64,000 nt of DNA from contig NZ_VEIO01000001.1 of assembly GCF_007680605.1 (NCBI RefSeq), positions 1,989,276 through 2,053,275 of the forward strand, in the 5' to 3' direction. The stretch is from Paenibacillus xylanexedens. Its GTDB lineage: Bacteria; Bacillota; Bacilli; Paenibacillales; Paenibacillaceae. Numbering within the stretch: the first letter of the stretch is position 1; each line of letters starts with the position of its first letter. The notes beneath the pieces were generated by a model, which searched no databases, was not told where the DNA came from, and saw nothing but the letters and a program-made list of their open reading frames with translations. Positions 9,161 through 19,630 of this stretch are shown in pieces. The position numbers and the translations under genes were made by a program.

Positions 9161-10384
9161 TTAAATTTGATTGACAATCATACCTCCAAGGATACCTAAT
9201 AGAACAATGATCCATGGTGGACATTTCCAGAAGTTTAGCAGCACAAACAAAATACATACTAACGCAAAATCAGCAGGTGACAACACAGCCGTTGTCCACA
9301 ACGGCTGATAGAGTGCGGCTAACAGAAGACCTACGACTCCTGCATTGATTCCAGCTAACGCTCCTTGCATATGCGGATTACCGCGAAGTACATTCCAGAA
9401 GGGCAACGTACCGATAATGAGCAAAAATGCAGGTAAAAAGATAGCTATTGTAGCAATAAACGCTCCTGCTCCGCCCATTGAAACGGCCCCAAGATACGCG
9501 GCAAAAGTAAACAAGGGGCCTGGGACCGCTTGTGTTGCCCCATATCCAGCTAGAAAGTCATCTTTGCTCACTATACCGTGAGGTACGAGTTCCTGCTCAA
9601 GCAATGGCAATACGACATGTCCCCCTCCGAATACCATGGAACCTGCTCGGTACATCGAATCGAAAAGAGCGATCCACTCCATATTTATGGCCTGCCGCAG
9701 CATCGGCAACAGGATCAGCAGACCTGCAAAAGTGATTAAACACAGCACAGCCAAGCTACGACGGATGGGGACATTCATTTTGATAACTGGAGTGACCGGA
9801 ACATCGCGGTACATCCACCAGCCAATGAAACCCGAGAACAGGATCAATATGACCTGACTATATGGAACTGTCCATAGTAAAGCCGCTGTAGCCACTAACA
9901 CAGCGATGGTAATCCTCACTTTGTCCGGGGTAAGCTTCTGAGCCATGCCAAGAATGGCATGAGCAACAATTACCACTGCTACGATTTTCAAACCGCTAAT
10001 CCAACCCGCATGGCCCACATCGTAACCTTTTAACATAAAGGCAAATAACACCAATACGAGCACCGACGGAAGGGTGAATCCGATCCAGGCCATTAATCCA
10101 CCAAGCAGTCCTGCACGCATGACACCGATACCAATTCCCACCTGACTACTTGCTGGTCCCGGGAGAAATTGACACAAGGCCACAAGATCAGCATATCTCT
10201 GCTCGTCCATCCATTTTCGTTTGCGTATATACTCATTATGAAAATAGCCCAAATGCGCTGTCGGACCTCCAAAGGATGTAAGTCCCAGCTTGGATGCAAC
10301 CATAAGCACTTCCCACAGCGCACGCCATCGTTTTCGTGTAACAGCCTGATCTTGATCATTCGAAGCAGGAATGCCCGTCTTCAT
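9161..10384 (-). CDS. chrA: Chromate transporter, CHR family (two-domain)
   Basis: A 407-residue membrane protein of the chromate ion transporter family. Two homologous halves are visible: KLGLTSFGGPTAHLGYFHNEYI and CQFLPGPASSQVGIGIG in the first, and FDSMYRAGSMVFGGGHVVLPLLEQE and TQAVPGPLFTFAAYLG in the second; FGG and the PGP motifs are the family signature. About ten to twelve hydrophobic segments are seen. Some members export chromate, others have unknown anion substrates, so the substrate is inferred. The ATG start has AGGAGAG about 13 bases upstream, somewhat distant. The gene stands alone, converging on ldh. Confidence 0.88.
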   Translation of the reverse strand: MKTGIPASNDQDQAVTRKRWRALWEVLMVASKLGLTSFGGPTAHLGYFHNEYIRKRKWMDEQRYADLVALCQFLPGPASSQVGIGIGVMRAGLLGGLMAWIGFTLPSVLVLVLFAFMLKGYDVGHAGWISGLKIVAVVIVAHAILGMAQKLTPDKVRITIAVLVATAALLWTVPYSQVILILFSGFIGWWMYRDVPVTPVIKMNVPIRRSLAVLCLITFAGLLILLPMLRQAINMEWIALFDSMYRAGSMVFGGGHVVLPLLEQELVPHGIVSKDDFLAGYGATQAVPGPLFTFAAYLGAVSMGGAGAFIATIAIFLPAFLLIIGTLPFWNVLRGNPHMQGALAGINAGVVGLLLAALYQPLWTTAVLSPADFALVCILFVLLNFWKCPPWIIVLLGILGGMIVNQI

Positions 10385-10435
10385 GCTCGCCCATCTCTCC
10401 TAGCAGGTCATGTGTTGTTGTCCAGATTTTTTTGG

Positions 10436-10546
10436 ATTCTCTTTACCAAAGGTAAAAATCTGGTGATAAGCGTAGGCTTACGATGTAGCTTTCTTTCAGA
10501 AAGTTTTCAGGCGAAGGCTTCGCTTTTCCAGAAAAGTTCAACTCAT
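10436..10546. repeat. Intergenic element made of consecutive short palindromes
   Basis: Five short inverted repeats follow one another: TTTACC-AAA-GGTAAA, AAGC-GTAG-GCTT, CTTTC-TTTCA-GAAAG, GCGAAG-G-CTTCGC and CTTTTC-CAG-AAAAG. This fills the 176-base gap between the chromate transporter gene and the recombinase gene. It looks like a dispersed palindromic repeat unit or a multi-hairpin RNA; only one copy was seen in the window. Confidence 0.45.
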
Positions 10547-10560
10547 ATTGTTCATTTTAA

Positions 10561-11496
10561 CTAATTCGTCACTTCGTTAACCGGAAGTTTGACATCCAGC
10601 AAAGCCATCGCCTCTTCTTTTTCCCGGCTGGTAACATGAGTGTATACCGTTGTCGTTTGAATGGAGGCATGTCCAAGCAGTTCCTGTACCGTGCGCAGAT
10701 CTGCTCCGCGCCGCAACATCATGGTTGCGAACGAGTGACGCAGCTTATGGCTGGAATAGCTTTGGCGCTGATGAACAGGAGCTTCCTGCTGGAAACGTTC
10801 GAAGGTTTCGGTTGAGATGAGTTGAATGCTACGAATGGACAGACGCTTGCCTTTTTGCGATACAAACAGGGCTTCTTCCTTCTCGCCCCGCCACGGATTT
10901 AGCCGTTCTTCAAAAGCCCGAGACAACACTTCTGCAACCGTTTCAGGAACCGGGATCGATCGCCATTTCCGCCCCTTCCCGAACACATCGAGTGTGCGTC
11001 GCTCGGGGTTGTAGTCTTTACAATTAAGGGCATGAACTTCCCCCACCCGCAGTCCCATATAGCCCATAAGCAGGAACAACGCCAGATTACGAGTGCGATA
11101 TTTCCCTTCGACGGATGCCAAAAAACGTGTCAAACCGCCTTCGTCCAGGAAGACCGGAGCACGGTTTTTCTCGGTTTTGGACTTCTTGATGCCAGAAGCC
11201 GGATTGCTCGCCAGCACTTCGAGTTCAATGAGAGACTTGTAGAAGCAGTTGACTGCCGCGTGTTTACGGTTCCGGGTAGCATCACTCACGCCACGCTCCC
11301 GTGCACGAGACAGAAAAGCAAGCACATGCAGCTTTTTCACCTGCTCCAGTGACTTTCCCTGGATAGAGGTAAGGAATTCCGTTACGTCCCCCGTGTAGGA
11401 TTTGACCGTATATCCGGTGTATCCGGCATCCTTCATCCAGATACGAAAGGCCTGCAACTCATCCCCATACTGCTCCTGAACCTCTTCATTGATCAT
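10561..11496 (-). CDS. Tyrosine recombinase/integrase, XerC/XerD-like
   Basis: A 311-residue site-specific recombinase that breaks and rejoins DNA through a tyrosine-DNA intermediate. The N-terminal SAM-like DNA-binding domain is at residues 10-95, and the catalytic domain carries the full set: Arg150 in MGLRVGE, a Lys in FGKGRKWR (about 174), His250 and Arg253 in HKLRHSFAT, His276 in LGHAS and Tyr285 in TTTVYTHV. Length is that of Xer-type enzymes rather than phage integrases, and there are no phage genes nearby. The ATG start has GGAGGTG about 12 bases upstream. A second recombinase (XerS) lies at 39239, so this one may serve the ordinary dif system or act as a solitary element. Confidence 0.85.
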   Translation of the reverse strand: MINEEVQEQYGDELQAFRIWMKDAGYTGYTVKSYTGDVTEFLTSIQGKSLEQVKKLHVLAFLSRARERGVSDATRNRKHAAVNCFYKSLIELEVLASNPASGIKKSKTEKNRAPVFLDEGGLTRFLASVEGKYRTRNLALFLLMGYMGLRVGEVHALNCKDYNPERRTLDVFGKGRKWRSIPVPETVAEVLSRAFEERLNPWRGEKEEALFVSQKGKRLSIRSIQLISTETFERFQQEAPVHQRQSYSSHKLRHSFATMMLRRGADLRTVQELLGHASIQTTTVYTHVTSREKEEAMALLDVKLPVNEVTN

Positions 11497-11612
11497 CTGC
11501 TCTTGTCACCTCCACTGACTTCTCTTGTACGGACAGGCCTGATGTACTGAATTGATATGCATGCATGTATTTCTATTTTCAGGATCTGTTTACTATTGCA
11601 GAACACAGATGC

Positions 11613-12701
11613 TTAACTTAGTGGAAAATCAACCTCTTCGACGATCACGACATCAGCCATCATCAAAATCATCTCCGGTTTGCCCTCACGACGTGTGAGC
11701 ACAAACGATGGGATCGGATTTTCATGAAGCTCATTGACTGATTCAGCCATTTGAACATACAGTTCCAGATGTAAGGTCTCGCCTTCACCTGAAATATCAA
11801 TGACAGGCCAATCTTTTCGTATACAATCAGCCCAAAAAGCAAGTTCATTCGCTGGAATGATACTTAACTGCTGCACGTTTGTATCAATCGGATATATCGC
11901 TTGCCGCTCAGGTTCATCCCCCAGCTTGTCCCATGGCAATACATAAGAAGCTTGCTCGCTTGGTGGGGAAAACAGAGAGTAACACCACGGAGTGATGCCC
12001 CACACAACGACCATCAGCCCTTCTGCGAGCAATACATCCAGGCGACCTTCCGTAAAATGTTCAATTAAATTATGATTACCTGGCCCCAAAAGTTCCTCTA
12101 CTCTCTTCGCGAGACGATCCAGATCCGCCAGAATGAATCCCCTTCGGCCATAAGAGTCGAACACATGATGATTCCGAGTCCATGGTGCGGATGGTAAATC
12201 GAGTATTGGGGCATCTGCCGGGAACAGTGTGATATGTACGGTATTCACTTGTGCGTATTTCACCATCGCTAGCTGTTCCGGTTCTAACGGACCTTCTGCG
12301 ATTCGGGGTGTTTTTCGGTGCAAAGCAACGCGAACCTCATATTCACCCTCTTTATAAGGTGCGAGATCAACTTCAATCGGATAACTTATGCCTTGAATCG
12401 AAGCTAATGAAATCTTGCTGTTCTCGGTTAGACGAACCGCGTATTGTACATAGGATATTTCGGCTCCATACAAAACATTAGCATCCTCACGGTGCACAGG
12501 TGTCTGCAATAGCTGCGCGATGACGGAAACTTTACGACCATCCTCCAGATGTCGCTGCGGATCGATGTCCAACTGCATATCATCTGTCTCATTCTCTTGT
12601 GATATGATCAGCTTCGCCTCGGCGAGAACGGTTGAATCCGCAAGTGCAAACCCAAAATGCGACGAGTGTTCATTGAAATGGTTATGTAATGGTTCTTTCA
12701 T
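11613..12701 (-). CDS. Hypothetical protein, unknown function
   Basis: A 362-residue protein with no recognised family. It has no signal peptide or membrane segment. The sequence is mixed alpha/beta and acidic, with a segment RNHHVFDSYGRRGFILADLDRLAKRVEELLG near the middle, a hydrophobic strand LLAEGLMVVVWGITPWCYSLF, and a C-terminal beta-rich part ending EMILMMADVVIVEEVDFPLS. The start is well supported: AGAGGGG lies seven bases before ATG. It is monocistronic between a recombinase gene and an amino acid permease gene. Gaps on both sides (116 and 274 bases) contain no other gene. Confidence 0.7.
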   Translation of the reverse strand: MKEPLHNHFNEHSSHFGFALADSTVLAEAKLIISQENETDDMQLDIDPQRHLEDGRKVSVIAQLLQTPVHREDANVLYGAEISYVQYAVRLTENSKISLASIQGISYPIEVDLAPYKEGEYEVRVALHRKTPRIAEGPLEPEQLAMVKYAQVNTVHITLFPADAPILDLPSAPWTRNHHVFDSYGRRGFILADLDRLAKRVEELLGPGNHNLIEHFTEGRLDVLLAEGLMVVVWGITPWCYSLFSPPSEQASYVLPWDKLGDEPERQAIYPIDTNVQQLSIIPANELAFWADCIRKDWPVIDISGEGETLHLELYVQMAESVNELHENPIPSFVLTRREGKPEMILMMADVVIVEEVDFPLS

Positions 12702-12908
12702 AAGTTAACCCCTCTCTTCGGTTCTGGTTGCAGATCACACCCCCAAATATATTTCATATTTGGTTCATCCGCAACCCCGACCTGCTGATACATGCAACAT
12801 GTCTCCTATAAACTTTACCCATGTGAGTGACAAATTTACGCAGCAAACTTCTTTCAATCTATCGTTTTAAACTTCTCGTTTTATGCAATCATCCATATAT
12901 TGCGGTAC

Positions 12909-12950
12909 AAAAAAATCCCTGCTCCTTCGCTTGGCGAACGGAGAACAGGG
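12909..12950 (-). terminator. Intrinsic terminator after the amino acid permease gene
   Basis: On the minus strand CCCTGTTCTCCGTTCGC pairs with GCGAAGGAGCAGGG (small bulges) around a three-base loop and is followed by seven T. It lies 26 bases after the stop at 12976. Confidence 0.88.
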
Positions 12951-12975
12951 AAAGATTCAAAACTTATTTTTAAAT

Positions 12976-14385
12976 TCACTTTCGCCGAATCGGATTCAGA
13001 TGACTATGATGGCGACCATAGGCAAAATAAATAATTAATCCGATAATCAGCCATCCGAAAAAGGTAATCCACGTCAGAGCCGCAAGGCGCGACATCAAGT
13101 AGAAACAGCCGAGAGCACTCAAAATCGGGATCAGCGGCACCAGCGGAACACGGAAACCCCGTTTGAGATCAGGGTTATTTTTACGTAATACGATAATCCC
13201 GATACTCACTACAGCAAATGCAAACAACGTACCGATGTTCGTAAGCTCTGCCAGATGGCCAAGAGAGATAAAACCGGAGAACAGTGCAACGATGATACCT
13301 GCGAGCCAGCTACCCACTGCCGGCGTCTGACTTTTACCACTTACCTTGGAGAAAACGGGAGCTAACAATCCATCGCGCGACATGGAATAGAGCAGACGGG
13401 TCTGACCATACATCATCACGAGCAATACCGTTGTAATTCCCGTAATGGCACCAAGGGATACAATCCATGACAATCCGTTTAGTTGAACAAATTCAAAAGC
13501 AAACGCAACCGGATCACTAACATTCAACATGTTGAACGGCACAATACCCGTGAGAATCAGAGATACTACAATATATAGGACAGTACAAATGGCGAGGGAT
13601 GCAATAATACCAATCGGCAAATCCCGCTGGGGACGTTTCACCTCTTCCGCTGCAGTGGACACAGCATCAAATCCGATATACGCAAAAAACACTGTTGCTG
13701 CACCCGCCGTTACACCTGAGAAGCCAAACGGCAAGAACGGATGCCAATTCGCTGGCTGCACGTAAAACACACCCACACCGATGAAGATCAGTACAACGAT
13801 GATTTTTATCCCTACCATGACTCCATTCGCTCGTGCAGCTTCCTTCACTCCCCGAGTCAACAGGAACGTAATAATTAACGTAATCAGAGCGGCTGTAATG
13901 TCAAAATACGTCCCTTTTTCCGGATTAAACGCACTGGTTAACGCATGAGGCAATTCTAGTCCAAACCCGGTTAATAAGGTCTGAAAATACCCCGACCAAC
14001 CGCTGGCTACCGCCGCACTCGCAAAGCCATACTCCAGAATGAGATCCCAGCCCAGAATCCACGCGATCACTTCACCAAATGCGGTGTAGCTATACGTATA
14101 AGCACTTCCGGATGCCGGGATGGTAGAAGCGAATTCGGAGTAACATAGAGCGGCAAATGCGCAGATGATACCTGCTAGTAAAAAGGACAATACAAGTCCA
14201 GGCCCAGCATACTTGGCAGCTGCCACACCTGTCAGCACAAATATGCCTGTACCAATAATAGCTCCTACGCCAAGTGTTGTTAAGTCGAAGGCACTAAGTG
14301 CTCTCTTTAACGCACCGCTTTCATTCGTTTGGCTTGCAATCGGTTTTTTGCGAAATAACACACTCATTTTTTCATTTCTGCTCAT
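12976..14385 (-). CDS. APC superfamily amino acid permease (YfnA/CAT-like)
   Basis: A 469-residue inner-membrane transporter, twelve or more hydrophobic segments, most like the cationic amino acid transporter branch (YfnA, CAT). The first helix carries the APC substrate-binding signature GVGAIIGTGIFVLTG, followed by AGPGLVLSFLLAGIICAFAALCYSEFASTIPASGSAYTYSY split over helices 2-3, and helix 6 has FFAYIGFDAVSTAAEEVKRPQRDLP, all diagnostic. The substrate is inferred as an amino acid. ATG at 14385 is preferred (AAAGGA eight bases upstream) over the ATG two codons earlier. It is monocistronic with its own terminator. Confidence 0.92.
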   Translation of the reverse strand: MSRNEKMSVLFRKKPIASQTNESGALKRALSAFDLTTLGVGAIIGTGIFVLTGVAAAKYAGPGLVLSFLLAGIICAFAALCYSEFASTIPASGSAYTYSYTAFGEVIAWILGWDLILEYGFASAAVASGWSGYFQTLLTGFGLELPHALTSAFNPEKGTYFDITAALITLIITFLLTRGVKEAARANGVMVGIKIIVVLIFIGVGVFYVQPANWHPFLPFGFSGVTAGAATVFFAYIGFDAVSTAAEEVKRPQRDLPIGIIASLAICTVLYIVVSLILTGIVPFNMLNVSDPVAFAFEFVQLNGLSWIVSLGAITGITTVLLVMMYGQTRLLYSMSRDGLLAPVFSKVSGKSQTPAVGSWLAGIIVALFSGFISLGHLAELTNIGTLFAFAVVSIGIIVLRKNNPDLKRGFRVPLVPLIPILSALGCFYLMSRLAALTWITFFGWLIIGLIIYFAYGRHHSHLNPIRRK

Positions 14386-14977
14386 ACGCATGTTCCTTTC
14401 ATGGTGAATCTCGAATGTGTTGCCGCGTAACTACGACGAAATAAAATTTCTCATCTGTTCTACGAAAAACTCATTTGTTCTATCTTATCCATCACCTATA
14501 AAAACCTATCGAATTCTACACGTTATCGCGTTGAATGATTAAATTTATTTTTGAAGATGGCTTATTTTGACCTTTATGCACGAAAAATATCACGTTCTGT
14601 TGCCTATGCTCCAATATGAAAATGGATTTAAATAAAAACTGCGTATAATTTATATTATGCGCAGTTTTTTGAAGGCTTTTTATCGTTCTCCAACTCATTT
14701 TTATCGTTGTTAGATGAACTTATGTGAATGAGCTTCTTTTTCGTCTTTTTTCGCTGTCATTTCTTCCTCTATTTCGTCTGATCAGCTTTCGTTCTTCCTT
14801 CTTTTCTTCCTGCTGCTTCCTTCTCTTATTATCTAATTCGGATTGCGTCCCTACTGTTCGTAATAAAAAAGCCGCTAGCAATTAGCGGCTTTTTTCAACA
14901 CATTTTCATATAGACCATATCCAGGTCTGTGACCAATGATCATATCCAAAGGCTATTTCACTACGATACTTTTTATC
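14386..14977. other. Intergenic region with two terminator-type hairpins, no gene
   Basis: A 590-base AT-rich gap. At 14634-14670 AAAACTGCG pairs with CGCAGTTTT, flanked by A and T runs, but no gene ends next to it; it may be a leftover of a lost gene or an attenuator in the permease leader. At 14865-14895 GCCGCTA-GCAAT-TAGCGGC with A and T runs on the sides is a strong bidirectional terminator that would stop the gene at 14978-16432. A 60-codon frame at 14516-14698 has no ribosome site and is judged spurious. Confidence 0.6.
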
Positions 14978-16435
<1,458 letters not shown>

Positions 16436-16456
16436 TCATTCCTCCTAAGATTACCT

Positions 16457-18322
16457 TTAAATAATTTTGATCAGTTTTTCACCAATCGTAATCGATGTCT
16501 TGTCCGTGTTGATTACATCTACAAAATCATGAGAGTTCGTAACGATAATGGGTGTAGTCAGGTCAAAGCCTTTCGATGCAATCGCATCCGTATCAAACTC
16601 GATGAGCAAATCTCCAGCTTGTACAGTATCTCCTTCTTTGACGTGAACCTTGAAATGCTCACCTTTCAGCTTCACCGTATTCATCCCGATGTGAATGAGA
16701 AGCTCCGCTCCATCATTCGAACTAATACCGATGGCATGGGACGTAGGGAAAACCGCGGATACCACACCATCTGCTGGTGCTACAAGTTTTCCAACCGCAG
16801 GTTCAATAGCGATCCCTTTTCCCATAGCGCCAGTTGCAAAAGCTTCGTCATTAATCGTAGATAACTCCAGAACTTTACCAGTTAACGGAGCAGTGAGGAT
16901 ATGTTCAGAAACACCGGCAACAGCTGTACGATCGTTTGTAGACGTTTTCTCTTGTGTTGCTTGATTCTTTCCATCCTCAGGTACATCTTCAAATCCCAAA
17001 ATCAGAGTCATTAAAAATGTCACTACAAAAGCAATCACACAACCAATTGCGGCATGAACCAGATTCCATGGATGATCCGTGATAAATGCCGGCAAGGTAG
17101 CTATACCTGCAATACCTAGAGCCGACCGAGCTACACCGAACAATCCAACATATATACCCGCTACAGCGCCACCAACGATTACAGCAATCAGCGGTTTTTT
17201 CAAACGTAAATTGACACCAAACAGAGCAGGCTCGGTAATTCCGAGCAGCGCAGTTACACTGGTAGAGTATGCGACTTGTTTGAATGCTTTATTTTTGGTT
17301 CTCAAAGCAACTGCAAGCGCAGCGGCACCTTGAGAGATATTGTGTACAAGCATACCTGGACCAACAATACTATCGGTTTTCGTCTGTGCATAAGCCGTGA
17401 GCACAACAGGTCCCAAACTATAATGCATACCTGTCATAATCAAGAACGGGAATGCCCCGCCGATAATACCAGATACTAACCAACCTGCATGTGTATTCAC
17501 AAAAGAAACGCCCGACGCAAGGTAGTTACCCGCGATGGCACCGATTGGACCTAGTACAATCAGCGTTAGTGGAGCCATAATAAGAATAACGATCAACGGT
17601 TTAAGAATGGATTTAATAACCGATGGAGAATATTTCTCGGCAAAGCGTTCCACGTACGACAAAATCCATACGGCTAAAATAATCGGAATAACCGACGAGG
17701 TGTATGTCGCCGGCGTGACAGGTAGCCCCAAAAACGCAACTGGCTTACCTGCAGACATCAACGCACCTAATGAAGGATGCAACAGAACACCAGCAATGGT
17801 TAATGCAAAGCCCACGTTAGCTTTAAGCTTAACGGCCGCACTCCAGGCAAGCAGCATCGGCAAGAAGTAATAAGCCGCATCACCGATAAAGGTCATAATT
17901 GTATTAAATTGTCCATCCAGATCAACGAGATCAAATGTTTTCAAAATAAGAAGAACGGCTTTGATCATCGCACAACCAATCATGGCTGGCAGGATCGGTG
18001 TAAAGATTCCGGAAATCGTGTCCAGAAGCGTAGTCAGTTTTCCCTTTTTCACAGTAGGAGCATCGTCATTGGTTGCAAAGTTCCCCAGCTTCGTCAAAGC
18101 TTTATACACATTGTTTACCTCGTTACCGATAATGACCTGATACTGCCCGCCACTGCTGGCAACACCCACAACACCTTGTACATTTTTTAAAGCTTCATCG
18201 TTCGCGACCTTCTCGTCTTTCAGATTAAATCGCAACCTTGTAGCGCAGTGTGTTACACTATCTACGTTTTTTTCTCCACCGACCAGTTTTAAAATCTCGG
18301 CGGCTGTGCTTTCATGTTTCAT
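16457..18322 (-). CDS. bglP: PTS beta-glucoside transporter, EIIBCA fusion
   Basis: A 621-residue membrane permease that imports and phosphorylates aryl-beta-glucosides or cellobiose-type sugars. Order is IIB (residues 1-90, phospho-Cys26 in DSVTHCATRLRF), IIC (about 100-450, around ten hydrophobic segments, GITEPALFG motif) and IIA (about 480-621, with LLIHIGMNTVKLKG carrying the phospho-His, and DLLIEFD). All three phosphotransfer sites are intact, so only the general HPr is needed. ATG follows GGGGGAG by six bases. A LicT-type RAT/terminator lies in the leader at 18353-18441, so expression needs the antiterminator encoded upstream at 18469-19308. Confidence 0.96.
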   Translation of the reverse strand: MKHESTAAEILKLVGGEKNVDSVTHCATRLRFNLKDEKVANDEALKNVQGVVGVASSGGQYQVIIGNEVNNVYKALTKLGNFATNDDAPTVKKGKLTTLLDTISGIFTPILPAMIGCAMIKAVLLILKTFDLVDLDGQFNTIMTFIGDAAYYFLPMLLAWSAAVKLKANVGFALTIAGVLLHPSLGALMSAGKPVAFLGLPVTPATYTSSVIPIILAVWILSYVERFAEKYSPSVIKSILKPLIVILIMAPLTLIVLGPIGAIAGNYLASGVSFVNTHAGWLVSGIIGGAFPFLIMTGMHYSLGPVVLTAYAQTKTDSIVGPGMLVHNISQGAAALAVALRTKNKAFKQVAYSTSVTALLGITEPALFGVNLRLKKPLIAVIVGGAVAGIYVGLFGVARSALGIAGIATLPAFITDHPWNLVHAAIGCVIAFVVTFLMTLILGFEDVPEDGKNQATQEKTSTNDRTAVAGVSEHILTAPLTGKVLELSTINDEAFATGAMGKGIAIEPAVGKLVAPADGVVSAVFPTSHAIGISSNDGAELLIHIGMNTVKLKGEHFKVHVKEGDTVQAGDLLIEFDTDAIASKGFDLTTPIIVTNSHDFVDVINTDKTSITIGEKLIKII

Positions 18323-18352
18323 GTACTGCTCCCCCTCAATCGTTTTTAGGTA

Positions 18353-18441
18353 TAAAAAAAGACCTAGAATTCTATCGAATATAGATAAGCTCTATACACG
18401 ATGGAACTCTAGGTCTTGCCTGCCTCACCAGTAACAATCCT
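18353..18441 (-). promoter_or_regulatory. RAT antiterminator and overlapping terminator in the bglP leader
   Basis: Reading on the minus strand, GGATTGTTACTGGTGAGGCA starts a sequence that closely matches the LicT/SacT ribonucleic antiterminator (GGATTGTTACTG, then GCAGGCAAGACC), at about 18412-18441. It overlaps the 5-prime arm of a long hairpin (GACCTAGAGTTC with GAATTCTAGGTC) followed by seven T at 18353-18417. LicT binding to the RAT would block the terminator and allow bglP-bglA transcription. Confidence 0.93.
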
Positions 18442-18468
18442 AGTATACTCATTATAGTGGCTGATGAA

Positions 18469-19308
18469 TTATTCCTTCTCTTCATCAATGACCCTTTTGA
18501 TATGAACCGTTAAATACACCAATTCATCTTCCGTTAATTCTTTTCCATAATCGACCCGAATCAGCTGTGCAATTCGGAGACTGCATTGATATTCATTCGC
18601 GTACTTTTCTTTAATGATATGGAGAAAGTCACTGTCACCGCTTTTCACAACCGTATGATTAAACAAGCGATAGGCGAAAAACTTCAAATGAGTGACAAGT
18701 CTGGAATAATGGAGCGAGCTTTCATTAAAATGTATATTAAACTGATATCGAATAATATTCAAGACTTTATGGATCAACTGAGTAATCTTCATGGTTTCTT
18801 CCATTTCAGATCCCAGTTCTGCATTGACGATATGAAGCGCGATGAACCCGGCCTCATCCTCAGGCAGTGTAATGTTAAATTCCTCATTAATCATATCCCG
18901 GGCTTTCATAGCCACGCGAAATTCATTGGAATAAAACGCTTTAATTTCAGACAACAAAGCATTATTGAAATTCATACCCTGCTTGTAGCGTGCCACGGCA
19001 AAATTAATGTGGTCCGTTAACGTTAGATATATATTTTCATTGAGTTCCTTGTTTAAGGACTGCTTGGCGTACTGAATAATACTATCGGACACACGAATAT
19101 ATTCCATGGGGATTTGTGCCAGCAGGGCATATAATTTACCTGTTACATTTTTGGATTTCAGAAAAAATTCTTTCTCAATTTTGACTGTGTCCACATCGTC
19201 TCCCTTTTTCTTCTGAAAACCAATGCCACTGCCTAAAAGCATCATCTCCTGGCGCCGTTCATTGACTGCACAGACGACATTATTGTTAATAATTCGTGTG
19301 ATCTTCAT
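18469..19308 (-). CDS. licT: BglG/LicT family transcription antiterminator
   Basis: A 279-residue RNA-binding regulator. Residues 1-56 are the CAT RNA-binding domain (MKITRIINNNVVCAV, LLGSGIGFQKKKGD). PRD1 and PRD2 follow, with all four phosphorylatable histidines present: His100 in LTDHI, His159 in ALHIVNAE, His207 in VTHLKF and His269 in TVHIKR. By analogy with LicT, BglP-dependent phosphorylation of PRD1 inactivates it and HPr-dependent phosphorylation of PRD2 activates it. ATG follows AAAGGAGA. It has its own RAT/terminator upstream (19351-19446), so it probably controls its own transcription as well as that of bglP and bglA. Confidence 0.96.
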   Translation of the reverse strand: MKITRIINNNVVCAVNERRQEMMLLGSGIGFQKKKGDDVDTVKIEKEFFLKSKNVTGKLYALLAQIPMEYIRVSDSIIQYAKQSLNKELNENIYLTLTDHINFAVARYKQGMNFNNALLSEIKAFYSNEFRVAMKARDMINEEFNITLPEDEAGFIALHIVNAELGSEMEETMKITQLIHKVLNIIRYQFNIHFNESSLHYSRLVTHLKFFAYRLFNHTVVKSGDSDFLHIIKEKYANEYQCSLRIAQLIRVDYGKELTEDELVYLTVHIKRVIDEEKE

Positions 19309-19350
19309 CGGAATCTCCTTTTAAAATGAAACGTTAACAGAATTTAGCAA

Positions 19351-19446
19351 CAAAAAAAGACCATTAATTATGCATACATGAAAAAACACAATTCTGCATG
19401 TTTGCATTATCAATCGGTCTTGCCTGCTGATCAGTAACAATCCTGA
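19351..19446 (-). promoter_or_regulatory. RAT antiterminator and terminator in the licT leader
   Basis: On the minus strand AGGATTGTTACTGATCAGCA begins a RAT match at about 19417-19446, ending in GGCAAGACC. The overlapping terminator pairs GACCGATTGATAATGCA with TGCATAATTAATGGTC and ends in seven T (19351-19420). This is a second copy of the switch found before bglP. Confidence 0.92.
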
Positions 19447-19473
19447 TTAAATTCATTATTAACTTATATGGCT

Positions 19474-19502
19474 ATCTTAGTAGAAAGCGTTCTATTTGTC
19501 AA
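19474..19502 (-). promoter_or_regulatory. Sigma-A promoter of the licT-bglP-bglA operon with cre-like site
   Basis: Minus strand: -35 TTGACA (19497-19502), 17-base spacer, -10 TAAGAT (19474-19479). The spacer holds AGAACGCTTTCT, a near-palindrome resembling a catabolite-responsive element with about three mismatches, placed where bound CcpA would block polymerase. The promoter lies about 25 bases before the RAT. Confidence 0.75.
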
Positions 19503-19572
19503 CACACCTTACTCCAACCCCAATTTACTGTGAAAACCTCTTACGAAAAACGGAGTAAAGAAGAAAGACGCG

Positions 19573-19604
19573 AAAAGAGCCGCATTCTGGGTGAACGGCT
19601 CTTT
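19573..19604. terminator. Intrinsic terminator after the amidohydrolase gene
   Basis: AAAGAGCCG pairs with CGGCTCTTT around a 14-base loop, with T-rich flanks on both strands. It lies 27 bases past the stop of the minus-strand gene at 19631. Confidence 0.8.
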
Positions 19605-19630
19605 AGCTTTATTTTTTATAGACATATCTA

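Noticed and set aside
10561..11496. Prophage or genomic island marked by an integrase
   Set aside because: No phage, transfer or att-like sequences were found around it; the enzyme is Xer-sized and neighbours are ordinary.
14516..14698. 60-codon open frame in the gap before the permease
   Set aside because: No ribosome site and overlaps a terminator-type hairpin; sequence looks random.
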